From the NCBI GenBank assembly GCA_902559075.1, contig CACEGO010000005.1:1-50691 (forward strand): a stretch of 50,691 nucleotides of DNA, given 5' to 3'. The DNA is from an uncultured Pelagibacteraceae bacterium. GTDB taxonomy: Bacteria > Pseudomonadota > Alphaproteobacteria > Pelagibacterales > Pelagibacteraceae. The notes below the pieces were generated by a model. The model made no database searches. It was not told the origin of the DNA and worked only from the letters and a program-made list of their open reading frames with translations. Within the stretch, counting starts at the first letter, position 1. Every line of letters starts with the position of its first letter. The translations under genes were made by a program, and so were the position numbers. This document shows, piece by piece, positions 1 through 7,592 of this stretch.

Positions 1-469
1 TTTTTAAAATTTTATTAAATTCATGTAATATATTTGCAACCTCTGTAAGTGTTTCGACCGCTTTAGCTGAGTAAAGGGTATCCCTGACAACAAAAATTTT
101 TTTACCAGTTTTTTTAATTATTTTTTGTTTTTCTAATTCTAAAACTTTTCTTCTAATACTTTCTTTTGGAACTCTTAGATCTTTTGAGATATCTGAAATG
201 TTAATTTTACTAATTTCAATTGATTTTTTTTCGTAAAAAGTTTCGTAGTTAATTTTTAAGCCATTTTGTCTGAAATAAACAAGGTCTTGATGTATTAAAT
301 ATATAATGATGACGAACTTATCTATGTCTTTCCAATGATCATAGGCTCTGACAAACCAATTACTTGTTAAAGTAAAATAAAAGGGTGCTAGTGCGGCAAA
401 GTTATCTTGAATTACTTTATTAATTATCTTCTCATCAATGTGCTCTGATATACTAGGTAATGTGTTCAT
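1..469 (-). CDS. Winged-helix transcriptional regulator, C-terminus cut by the window edge
   Basis: An open frame runs from an ATG at 469 to base 1 without a stop, giving about 156 residues of a longer or nearly complete protein. The first 80 residues are helix-rich (NWFVRAYDHWKDIDKF). Residues about 84-125 read as a winged helix-turn-helix: INISDISKDLRVPKESIRRK followed by a lysine-rich turn and a short beta wing (KKTGKKIFVV). This resembles MarR/Crp-type DNA-binding halves, but I do not recognise the family. It is divergent from the small protein at 586, with 116 bases between them. Its target is unknown. Confidence 0.7.
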   Translation of the reverse strand, partial: MNTLPSISEHIDEKIINKVIQDNFAALAPFYFTLTSNWFVRAYDHWKDIDKFVIIIYLIHQDLVYFRQNGLKINYETFYEKKSIEISKINISDISKDLRVPKESIRRKVLELEKQKIIKKTGKKIFVVRDTLYSAKAVETLTEVANILHEFNKILK

Positions 470-585
470 AATTTTAAAAAAAACCCAATATGAACAATAT
501 CAAATAACGTGTCAACCCATTTTGGACAACCCTAGTATGTAAAAAATCAACTAATAATGATTAGAATTGTATTTATAAAATAAAA

Positions 586-783
586 ATGAGTACAGAAAGC
601 TTTAATAGAACATCCGAGATTATTGAGACCCCCTTACATATTTCTAAAACTCAAAAAAGAGTGGATGTGGGTGTTCTAAAGCAAAGACTTTTAGAAGAAA
701 AAAAAAAGGAAAAAGTTAAAAGAACTATAATTTTATCCTCAGTTGTAGTCTCTTTGGGTGCTCTGACGTTGTTAACTTATTAA
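586..783 (+). CDS. Small single-pass membrane protein, unknown function
   Basis: A 65-residue protein with a charged, probably cytoplasmic N-terminal part, a lysine-rich stretch (EEKKKEKVKR, about residues 37-46) and one hydrophobic segment at the extreme C-terminus (about residues 48-65). This suits a tail-anchored or single-pass inner-membrane protein. Its last 40 residues align without gaps to the 69-residue protein at 19569, so the two look like one small family. It starts at an ATG after an AT-rich leader, and its 3' end overlaps the convergent dehydrogenase gene by 12 bases. No function can be assigned. Confidence 0.6.
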   Translation: MSTESFNRTSEIIETPLHISKTQKRVDVGVLKQRLLEEKKKEKVKRTIILSSVVVSLGALTLLTY

Positions 784-1776
784 GGTTTTCAAATCATTCT
801 TTATAATTTCCGATATAGAAATTTTCTTTTTTAAATTATTTTTATACCGATTAAATTTATTTTGTCCTGGATACATTATTTCTTTAATACCTTTAATCTT
901 AGGAAGTTTTTTAATTGTTTTAATATTATCTTTTATTCTTTGACTATAATTTTTTTGAAATAAATTTGATTTAAAAGTTATAAACAAATGACCAATATTT
1001 TGTGGACCTGAAAAATCGTCAAATGGATCTTTGACTCTACCGGCGTGATTTCCACCAGTTAAAACTCCACTTAAAATATCAACCATCCAAGCAAGACCTG
1101 AACCTCTAAAACCTGCAATTGGTAATTGAACTCCAGCCAAAGCTTTTTTTGCATCTGTTGTAGGTTTGCCAAATTTATCCAAAGCAACACCTTCAGGAAT
1201 TTTTTGATTATTTCTTGCTGCGACTCTAATTTTTCCTCTATTAATAACTGAGATTGATGTATCCAATATAAAAGGGATTTTAGAACCAGTAGTGGTTCCA
1301 AAACATATTGGATTTGTTCCAAACAAAGATTTTAAAGCACCATGAGGAGCAACAGCTGGAGGAGCATTTGTAAAAATCATTGTGATTAAATTTTTTTTAA
1401 CTGCTTGCTCAGCGTAATAACCTGACAAACCATAATGACCGCTATTTTTAACTGCTACCATTCCTATTCCAGTTTTTTGAGCGTGTTTGATTGCAGTTTT
1501 AATTCCTAGATCGGCAGCAACAAAGCCGATGCTATTATTTGCATCAATGTGGGAAATAGAAGGAGAAATTTTTTTAATTTTAATTTTTGGCTTTGAATTA
1601 ATTACTTTTTTTGAAATTCTATCACAGTACATTTTAAGTCTTGATAAACCATGCCCGTATGCACCAACTAATTCAGCATTGATTAAGGCATTTGCTGAGA
1701 TCAAAGCATGATCTTTACTTAAACCATATTTTTGAAAAATCTTAATAATTTGTTTTTTTAGTAGAGGTGTTTTCAC
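772..1776 (-). CDS. Malate/L-lactate dehydrogenase (Ldh2/YlbC) family oxidoreductase
   Basis: This 334-residue protein belongs to the Ldh2 family of NAD(P)-dependent 2-hydroxyacid dehydrogenases, which is unrelated to classical MDH/LDH. Characteristic stretches are AYGHGLSRL (His42), KNSGHYGLSGYYAEQA (His114), the NAPPAVAPHGA segment and FRGSGLAWMVDILSGVL. Members act on malate, lactate, ureidoglycolate or sugar-derived acids, so the substrate cannot be read from sequence. The start is GTG at 1776, touching the stop codon of the upstream epoxide hydrolase, so the two are surely co-transcribed. The 3' end overlaps the small + strand gene at 586-783. Together with the aldehyde dehydrogenase it suggests catabolism of a small oxygenated compound. 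Confidence 0.85.
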   Translation of the reverse strand: MKTPLLKKQIIKIFQKYGLSKDHALISANALINAELVGAYGHGLSRLKMYCDRISKKVINSKPKIKIKKISPSISHIDANNSIGFVAADLGIKTAIKHAQKTGIGMVAVKNSGHYGLSGYYAEQAVKKNLITMIFTNAPPAVAPHGALKSLFGTNPICFGTTTGSKIPFILDTSISVINRGKIRVAARNNQKIPEGVALDKFGKPTTDAKKALAGVQLPIAGFRGSGLAWMVDILSGVLTGGNHAGRVKDPFDDFSGPQNIGHLFITFKSNLFQKNYSQRIKDNIKTIKKLPKIKGIKEIMYPGQNKFNRYKNNLKKKISISEIIKNDLKTLIS

Positions 1777-2931
1777 TTATTTGAATATTTTTAAATCTTT
1801 ATTAAAAAAAGTTTTAATATCATTTAATAATAAATTTGGAACCTCTAAAGCCGCAAAATGACCACCTCTAGAGAATTTTTTCCATCTTTTTATGTTAAAA
1901 ATTCTATTTACGTAGGATTTTGGAGGCCACCCAAGCATTTCCTTTGGAAATTCTGCTATTGCTGTAGGGACTTTTATTTTTTTAAAATTTTTTGGAAAAG
2001 ATCGACCGCCTTCTTTTCTTCTTCCGAAATATATCCAAGCAGACGTATTAAAACTTTTGGTTACTATATAGATCATTATATTAGATATTAATTCATCTTT
2101 TGAATATGTTTTGTCTATATTACCTGACCTCAGATCTGACCAGCCATGAAATTTTTCTAAAATCCATGCAGCTGTTCCTACAGGACTGTCTATCATTGCA
2201 TAAGATAAAGTTTGAGGTTTTGTAGCCTGTTGGGTTCTGTATCCTTCTTGTGTTATTTGATCAAAATTAAATTTTTTTTCCCAGTTTTTTTCATTAATAT
2301 TTTTTGGTCCTCTTGGATGTCTAATCGGCAAGCAATTAATATGAATTCCTTTACAATTTTTTGCACTATCAAAACCAATCCATGATGCAACTGTTGCCCC
2401 CCAATCTCCACCCTGTACAACATAATTTTTATAACCTAAATTTTTGACCATAAATTTATTTAGTATTTTGCCAATCTTTCTTGGTCCTAAGGCTCTCTTT
2501 ATTGGTGTTGAAAATCCAAATCCAGGTAAAGATGGAACAATTACATCAAACCCATCTTCAATTTTTCCACCAAATTTTTCAGGATGGGCAAGTCTTGGAA
2601 TAATGTCAAAAAATTCAATTACGCTACCTGGCCACCCATGTAAAAGTAATAGCGGTCTGGATTTAGGATTTTTACTTGTTTCTTTTATAAAATGTAAATT
2701 TAAGCCATCAACTTTGGTCTTATAATTTTTAAAAGAGTTAATTTTGTTTTCAAACTTCTTCCAATTATATCTTGAAACCCAATATCGAGATATTTTTTTT
2801 AGAAAATCATAATTAGTTCCATATTCCCATCCATTTACATTTTCAATCATCTTCCAAGGATAGTTTTTTACTTTTTTAAAGATATTATTAAGTGTGCTTT
2901 TAGGCACACTTATCTTGTATGATTTAATCAT
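1777..2931 (-). CDS. Epoxide hydrolase, EHN-type alpha/beta hydrolase
   Basis: A 384-residue protein with the epoxide-hydrolase N-terminal (EHN) segment over about residues 1-110, followed by an alpha/beta-hydrolase core. Visible motifs are LLLHGWPGSVIEF (oxyanion hole), VVQGGDWGATVASW (nucleophilic Asp in GGDWG) and the C-terminal SRGGHFAALEVP (catalytic His). Such enzymes open epoxides to vicinal diols, but many homologues have unknown substrates. A TTG lies one codon upstream of the ATG at 2931. I prefer the ATG because it directly follows the stop of the aldehyde dehydrogenase gene by three bases. It is the middle gene of a three-gene minus-strand operon. Confidence 0.85.
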   Translation of the reverse strand: MIKSYKISVPKSTLNNIFKKVKNYPWKMIENVNGWEYGTNYDFLKKISRYWVSRYNWKKFENKINSFKNYKTKVDGLNLHFIKETSKNPKSRPLLLLHGWPGSVIEFFDIIPRLAHPEKFGGKIEDGFDVIVPSLPGFGFSTPIKRALGPRKIGKILNKFMVKNLGYKNYVVQGGDWGATVASWIGFDSAKNCKGIHINCLPIRHPRGPKNINEKNWEKKFNFDQITQEGYRTQQATKPQTLSYAMIDSPVGTAAWILEKFHGWSDLRSGNIDKTYSKDELISNIMIYIVTKSFNTSAWIYFGRRKEGGRSFPKNFKKIKVPTAIAEFPKEMLGWPPKSYVNRIFNIKRWKKFSRGGHFAALEVPNLLLNDIKTFFNKDLKIFK

Positions 2932-2934
2932 CAA

Positions 2935-4422
2935 TTAATTATGACTTATCCAGATTGTTTTTGTTTGAAGAAACGAATTTAAAGCTTCAGTACCTTGATC
3001 TCTACTTAGAGAACCAGATTGCTTATATCCTCCAAAAGGAGTTTTGATATCTCCTTCAGAAAAAGTATTTACTGACACAGTTCCACAAGGCAAGCTTTTA
3101 GCCAAATGAAATGCTCTGTTTATGTCTTGAGTAAACACACTTGCGTGTAATCCGTATTTAGAATTACTAGCAATTTTCAAGGCTTCTTCATCATTTTTAA
3201 CTGTTAAAACACCGAGTACTGGTCCAAATATTTCTTCTTGAGCGATGGTCATATTTTCTTTTAATCCATCAAATAAAGTTGGCTTTGCATAAAAACCTTT
3301 TTGCTTATTATCTGAAACTCCTCCTGATAAAAGTTTCGCCCCTTCATCTATTCCTTTTTGGATATATCCATCAACAGTTTGTAAATGTCCTTTCGAAATC
3401 ATAGATCCCATATTCGATTTTAGATCTAATGGATCTCCTACTTTTAATTTTTTAACTTTTTTAATAATTTTATCTAAAAATTCATCTTTTACTTTTTTAT
3501 GAATTATCTGTCTCATATTTGCTGAACAGTTCTGTCCACCGTTCCAAAATGCAGAATTCATGGCATTATCTATTAATTCATCAGTAATTTTAGCATCCTC
3601 TAAAACTATAAATGGACTTTTTCCTCCCATCTCTAATGCAACAGGTTTTAAATTACTTTCACTTGAGTATTTTAAAAAATAACCACCCACTTCAGTTGAA
3701 CCTGTAAAAGAAACTGCATCAACATCTTTGTGTCGACCTAAAGCCTCACCAACATCACCATAACCTGGGAGTACATTTAAAACTCCATCTGGAATGCCAG
3801 CTTCTTTTCCAATTTGAGCAACTCTAATTGCTGTAAGAGGCGTGTCCTCTGCTGGTTTAATTATTACTGAACAGCCTGCTGCAAGAGCTGGTGCCATTTT
3901 CCATACCGCCATCATTAAAGGAAAGTTCCAAGGAACAATTCCAGCAACAACGCCAATTGGCTCTTTAACTATTAAACTAGTAATTGATGGTTCTGTTGGA
4001 CCAACTTTTCCAAATACTTTATCAATTAATTCTCCATACCATTGAAAGTGCATTGGTGCATCATTTGCAACTTCATTAATACAATCCGTGATAAGTTTAC
4101 CTGTATCAATACTTTCTAAAACAGAATTTTCATCACCATGTTTTCTAAGTAATTCAGCAAATTTTAATAAAACTTCTTTTCTATGTTCAGGTGAGCTTTT
4201 AGACCAAACTCCACTGTTAAAAGCTTTTCTTGAAACTTTAACTGCTAAGTTAACATCTTTGTGATTACATTTTGCAACAGCGCAAAGTTTTTTACCAGTT
4301 GCGGGATTGATTGTTTCAAATTTTTCACCATCAATTGCATTTACATATTTGCCATTAATAAATGCTCTCCCTTCAAATTTAATTTTACTAGCTATTACTT
4401 TGTATTTGTTACCTGAGCTCAT
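2935..4422 (-). CDS. NAD(P)-dependent aldehyde dehydrogenase
   Basis: A soluble aldehyde dehydrogenase of 495 residues, the usual family length. It shows VPWNFPLMMAVWK (cofactor/substrate channel), SFTGSTEVGG (Rossmann glycine loop), LEMGGKSPFIVLEDA (general-base Glu) and GQNCSANMR (catalytic Cys). It resembles the PuuC/betaine-aldehyde group, and oxidation of an aldehyde to an acid is the safe call. The open frame extends upstream to 4554, but the ATG at 4422 is preferred. It has an AGGA Shine-Dalgarno 8 bases upstream, and the extra 44 residues are lysine/leucine-rich and unlike the family. It is the first gene of the minus-strand operon and divergent from the TRAP operon. Confidence 0.9.
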   Translation of the reverse strand: MSSGNKYKVIASKIKFEGRAFINGKYVNAIDGEKFETINPATGKKLCAVAKCNHKDVNLAVKVSRKAFNSGVWSKSSPEHRKEVLLKFAELLRKHGDENSVLESIDTGKLITDCINEVANDAPMHFQWYGELIDKVFGKVGPTEPSITSLIVKEPIGVVAGIVPWNFPLMMAVWKMAPALAAGCSVIIKPAEDTPLTAIRVAQIGKEAGIPDGVLNVLPGYGDVGEALGRHKDVDAVSFTGSTEVGGYFLKYSSESNLKPVALEMGGKSPFIVLEDAKITDELIDNAMNSAFWNGGQNCSANMRQIIHKKVKDEFLDKIIKKVKKLKVGDPLDLKSNMGSMISKGHLQTVDGYIQKGIDEGAKLLSGGVSDNKQKGFYAKPTLFDGLKENMTIAQEEIFGPVLGVLTVKNDEEALKIASNSKYGLHASVFTQDINRAFHLAKSLPCGTVSVNTFSEGDIKTPFGGYKQSGSLSRDQGTEALNSFLQTKTIWISHN

Positions 4423-4430
4423 AAATTTTT

Positions 4431-4434
4431 TCCT
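4431..4434 (-). promoter_or_regulatory. Ribosome binding site fixing the aldehyde dehydrogenase start
   Basis: On the minus strand an AGGA lies 8 bases before the ATG at 4422. It supports that start over the longer in-frame extension to 4554. Confidence 0.6.
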
Positions 4435-4645
4435 ATAAATTTTAATTTTTTTATTTTTTAAATTTAATCTAAGATACCTTGAGACTAAAATAAATAGATT
4501 AACTATGATATTCTTAATACAACTCTTAAGTGTAATCCCATTTTGATTAGACAAGTTTTTTTTTCTGTGTACATCCGTCAGAAACTTAATTAGGTTTGAA
4601 TTAATTTAAATTGATAATTTAACTAACTAAGAGGAGAGAAATTAA

Positions 4646-5686
4646 ATGTTTATTAAAACAATTAGCAAGACACTTATCAAAGTGGTTGCAATTATTTTCT
4701 TTGCACAAGCTGCTTATGCAGAAATAACTCTTAAGCTTGGAACTACTGGTAGATTGGGTATGCCAATTGGTGACGCAATAGATCAGGCTTTGATACCAGC
4801 TATGGAGAAAGCATCTGGTGGTAAGATGAAAATTGAACCACATTATCAAAGAAGCTTATGCGCGGAGCAAAAATGTGGTGAACAAGCCAACCAAGGACTT
4901 ATAGCTTTGTGGACTAGTTCTACCGCAAACTATGGTAACTTTGGGCCAGAATTAGCAATTTTTGATTTGCCTTTTATTTTCAAATCACTAGAGGATGCTA
5001 AAAGAATATCAGATGAATGGTTAGCTGAAAGACAGTGTAAACTAGCTCTTGAGAATGCTGGTCACATTTGCCTTTCTGTATATTCAAGTGGAGGATTTAG
5101 ACAACTTGGAAATGCAACTAAACCTGTTCATGAGCCAGATGACATGAAAGGACTTAAATGGAGAACTACTAAAAGTCCTGTTGAGTTCATGCTAGTTAAA
5201 AATTGGGGTGCAACACCAACACCTTATGACTGGAGTCAATTATATCAAGGTCTTCAATCAGGTGTAGTTGAAGGTCAGTATGTTGCTAGTCCTTGGCAGC
5301 ATGTAGCAAAACTTCATGAAGTTGCGAAATATTTCACTGAGATCGGAGGTATGTGGTCTGGAAATATTTTAGCCATGGATGCTAAGCAATATAATGCATT
5401 GTCTGACCAACAAAGAAAATGGTTACACGAAGCAGCTGATGCTTATGGAGAGAAAGTAAACGAGTTAGATAACGCTTGGATTAAAAATGGTGAGGATGCA
5501 ATTAAAGCATCTGCTAAAGAGTGGTATGTACCAACAGAAGCGGAAATGACTAAGTGGAGAGCGGGTGCAATCGGTGCCTGGTTAGACGCTAAAGGTACTT
5601 TCGAACCTGAAGTAGCTAAAAGAGTTCTACTAGAACAAGGTATGGATGGATTTGTAGCTCAGTTGGAAGCAGCTGGCGCTCTATAA
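4646..5686 (+). CDS. dctP: TRAP transporter solute-binding protein (DctP family)
   Basis: A 346-residue periplasmic binding protein. The signal peptide ends near AYA-E (residues 23-26), and the mature DctP fold begins ITLKLGTTGRLGMPIGDAI. Arg173 in LKWRTTKSP sits where DctP proteins bind the ligand carboxylate, so a carboxylic-acid ligand is likely. Its identity is unknown. A strong GAGGAG precedes the ATG. All nine arginines are AGA, as in the rest of the window. It is followed by a hairpin (5707-5746) and then by the membrane subunits, whose codon use differs. The divergent aldehyde dehydrogenase, epoxide hydrolase and Ldh2 genes may process the imported substrate. Confidence 0.92.
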   Translation: MFIKTISKTLIKVVAIIFFAQAAYAEITLKLGTTGRLGMPIGDAIDQALIPAMEKASGGKMKIEPHYQRSLCAEQKCGEQANQGLIALWTSSTANYGNFGPELAIFDLPFIFKSLEDAKRISDEWLAERQCKLALENAGHICLSVYSSGGFRQLGNATKPVHEPDDMKGLKWRTTKSPVEFMLVKNWGATPTPYDWSQLYQGLQSGVVEGQYVASPWQHVAKLHEVAKYFTEIGGMWSGNILAMDAKQYNALSDQQRKWLHEAADAYGEKVNELDNAWIKNGEDAIKASAKEWYVPTEAEMTKWRAGAIGAWLDAKGTFEPEVAKRVLLEQGMDGFVAQLEAAGAL

Positions 5687-5706
5687 TTTGTTCGGCAAAA
5701 AATTGT

Positions 5707-5746
5707 GTAAAGACCATTTAATTCTTGATAATTAGGTGGTCTTTAC
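5707..5746 (+). promoter_or_regulatory. Hairpin between dctP and dctM
   Basis: A perfect 10-bp inverted repeat (GTAAAGACCA at 5707-5716, TGGTCTTTAC at 5737-5746) with a 20-base loop starts 20 bases after the dctP stop. On the + strand it is followed by CT and an A-run, not a T-run, so it is not a classical terminator in the operon direction. It more likely stabilises the dctP mRNA 3' end or marks a processing or partial-termination site. Confidence 0.65.
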
Positions 5747-5775
5747 CTAAAAAAAATCATAACTTATAAGTATTC

Positions 5776-7059
5776 ATGGAAAGTATTATTTTACTTGTGG
5801 TACTCCTTTTTCTAATTTTATTAGGAGCTCCAATTGGCTTTATATTAATACTGATCCCATTTGTGTATATTCTTCTCACAGATGCTGTTCCTCTTGTTTT
5901 GATTCCTAGTCAAATGTTTACAGCTATTGATTCAGTTCCATTGACCGCCATTGCATTCTTTATGCTGACAGGTGAATTGATGACAAGTGCCACTATCACA
6001 GATCGTTTAGTAGCTTTGAGTAGGGCATTAATTGGACGTATACGAGGAGGATTAGCTCAAGTTAATGTTTTGGTAAGTATGTTTTTTGCTGGCATGAATG
6101 GATCTGTCGTAGCAGATACAGCTACAGTTGGAGCATTAGTTCTACCAGCAATGAAGAAAGCAGGTTATCCAGCAGCATTTTCAGCAGCGGTTACAGGAGT
6201 AAGTTCAACTATAGGAGGAATTATTCCACCTAGTATCATGATGATTGTTCTTGCTAATGCAACTGAGATTTCGATTGCATCTTTATTTGCAGCTGGGATT
6301 ATTCCAGGAGTCTTGATTGGTGTTGTGATAATGGTAATCAACCATTACTTTGCAGTTAAACACAACTTTGAGCGTAGTGATGAACCATTCTCGGTACGTC
6401 GAGCTGGCAAAGAATTATATCGATCCTCTTTTGCACTTCTAATACCTTTAGTTTTAGTAGGTTCTGTAATGGGTGGTGTAGCATCTGTTGTTGAGGCTGG
6501 AGCGATCACAGCATTGGTTGCGTTATTTACAGGTGTATTTGTTTATCGAACTATTAAATGGAAGGATTGTACAGGTGCTTTTCGTAGAGCATTCCGTAAT
6601 TCAGCAATGGTTTTTATTATCATAGCTGCTTCAGGACCTTTTAGTTGGTTACTTACTTCTCTTGGTGCAATCGGTGATCTTGAAACTTGGCTTTTAGGCT
6701 TAGCAGATTCCCCAATATTATTTATTTTAGCTTTGATACTATTTATTTTTCTTCTTGGAACGGTGATGGACTCAGCAGTTAACATTATCATTGTTGGCCC
6801 AGTATTAGTAAATGTTATGTCTCAAGCAGGCTTTCCGGAGGTGCAAGCAGCTATGGTTGTAATAGTTGGCTTCTTAATAGGATCAGTAACACCACCTGTT
6901 GGTGTTGCCTACTTTACTTCTGCAACAATAGCACAAGTCCGTCTTGAAAAAGTTGCTGTTGCGTTAATTCCTTATCTGATTGGATTGTTTTTACTTTTAT
7001 TTTTTATTCTTATTGTACCAGAATTAACAATGTTTCTTCCAAACCTATTGAGCAATTAA
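5776..7059 (+). CDS. dctM: TRAP transporter large permease subunit (DctM family)
   Basis: A 427-residue, strongly hydrophobic protein of the DctM/IT superfamily, with about 12 membrane segments and the family stretches FFAGMNGSVVADTATVGALV, GVSSTIGGIIPPSIMMIVLA and GSVTPPVGVAYFTSATIAQV. It is the ion-coupled channel subunit that takes ligand from DctP. The gene comes before dctQ, whereas P-Q-M is the more usual order. Eleven of 13 arginine codons are CGT or CGA, in contrast to the AGA-only dctP, which suggests a different recent history. The ATG at 5776 has little Shine-Dalgarno complementarity. Confidence 0.93.
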   Translation: MESIILLVVLLFLILLGAPIGFILILIPFVYILLTDAVPLVLIPSQMFTAIDSVPLTAIAFFMLTGELMTSATITDRLVALSRALIGRIRGGLAQVNVLVSMFFAGMNGSVVADTATVGALVLPAMKKAGYPAAFSAAVTGVSSTIGGIIPPSIMMIVLANATEISIASLFAAGIIPGVLIGVVIMVINHYFAVKHNFERSDEPFSVRRAGKELYRSSFALLIPLVLVGSVMGGVASVVEAGAITALVALFTGVFVYRTIKWKDCTGAFRRAFRNSAMVFIIIAASGPFSWLLTSLGAIGDLETWLLGLADSPILFILALILFIFLLGTVMDSAVNIIIVGPVLVNVMSQAGFPEVQAAMVVIVGFLIGSVTPPVGVAYFTSATIAQVRLEKVAVALIPYLIGLFLLLFFILIVPELTMFLPNLLSN

Positions 7060-7063
7060 TGAA

Positions 7064-7573
7064 ATGATGAATTTTTTAAACAGTATTGACCGTTTTATTC
7101 ATCGTATGTTGGAAGCTATGTGCTCACTCTTGTTGGCTGCTATGGTTGGTTTCACACTTTACAATGTTACAATGCGATATGTTTTTAATAACCCTCCTGT
7201 TTGGGGGGATTTGCTAACAGTATTAAGTAATATTTGGTTGATGTTTATAGCACTTTCTCTAACCGCAAGAGATAATGAACATGTAGCTTTAAATTTAATT
7301 TATGAAAAATTACCAGAGCGACTTTCATTATACATACGCCAGTTTTGGAAAATTATGATTATGATAATTGGTGTAGTCTTAATTATTTATGGAATTGAAC
7401 TTGTAGAGGGTATGAGAGGCAAGTATTGGGAAATGTGGTATTTTGAAATTAGTATGCAAGGTATTGAGTTCAAACCAAATTATATGCCCAAAAAATATGC
7501 AGTTGCTATCCTACCGTTAGCTGGATTTTTGACGACCATTGGTGCTGCTATTGGTTTTATAAAAAAGGTCTAA
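7064..7573 (+). CDS. dctQ: TRAP transporter small permease subunit (DctQ family)
   Basis: A 169-residue protein with four predicted membrane segments and the family pattern NVTMRYVFNNPPVWGDLLTV in the first half. It pairs with DctM in the inner membrane. The start is ATG at 7064 or the next codon, 4-7 bases after the dctM stop, so translation is probably coupled. Five of seven arginines use CGN codons, as in dctM. The 3' end faces tauC, 19 bases away, with no obvious terminator between them. Confidence 0.9.
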   Translation: MMNFLNSIDRFIHRMLEAMCSLLLAAMVGFTLYNVTMRYVFNNPPVWGDLLTVLSNIWLMFIALSLTARDNEHVALNLIYEKLPERLSLYIRQFWKIMIMIIGVVLIIYGIELVEGMRGKYWEMWYFEISMQGIEFKPNYMPKKYAVAILPLAGFLTTIGAAIGFIKKV

Positions 7574-7592
7574 TTTATTAAAAAGTGTTTGC

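Noticed and set aside
1858-2725. Open frames on the + strand opposite the epoxide hydrolase, and similar antisense frames throughout
   Set aside because: They mirror well-conserved genes on the other strand and show no protein-family features or ribosome-binding sites.
4423-4554. 44-residue N-terminal extension of the aldehyde dehydrogenase
   Set aside because: It is unlike the family, and the ATG at 4422 has a well-placed AGGA and gives the normal length.
5707-5746. dctP/dctM hairpin as a normal terminator for dctP
   Set aside because: No T-run follows on the + strand. The T-rich side is on the minus strand, where no gene ends.
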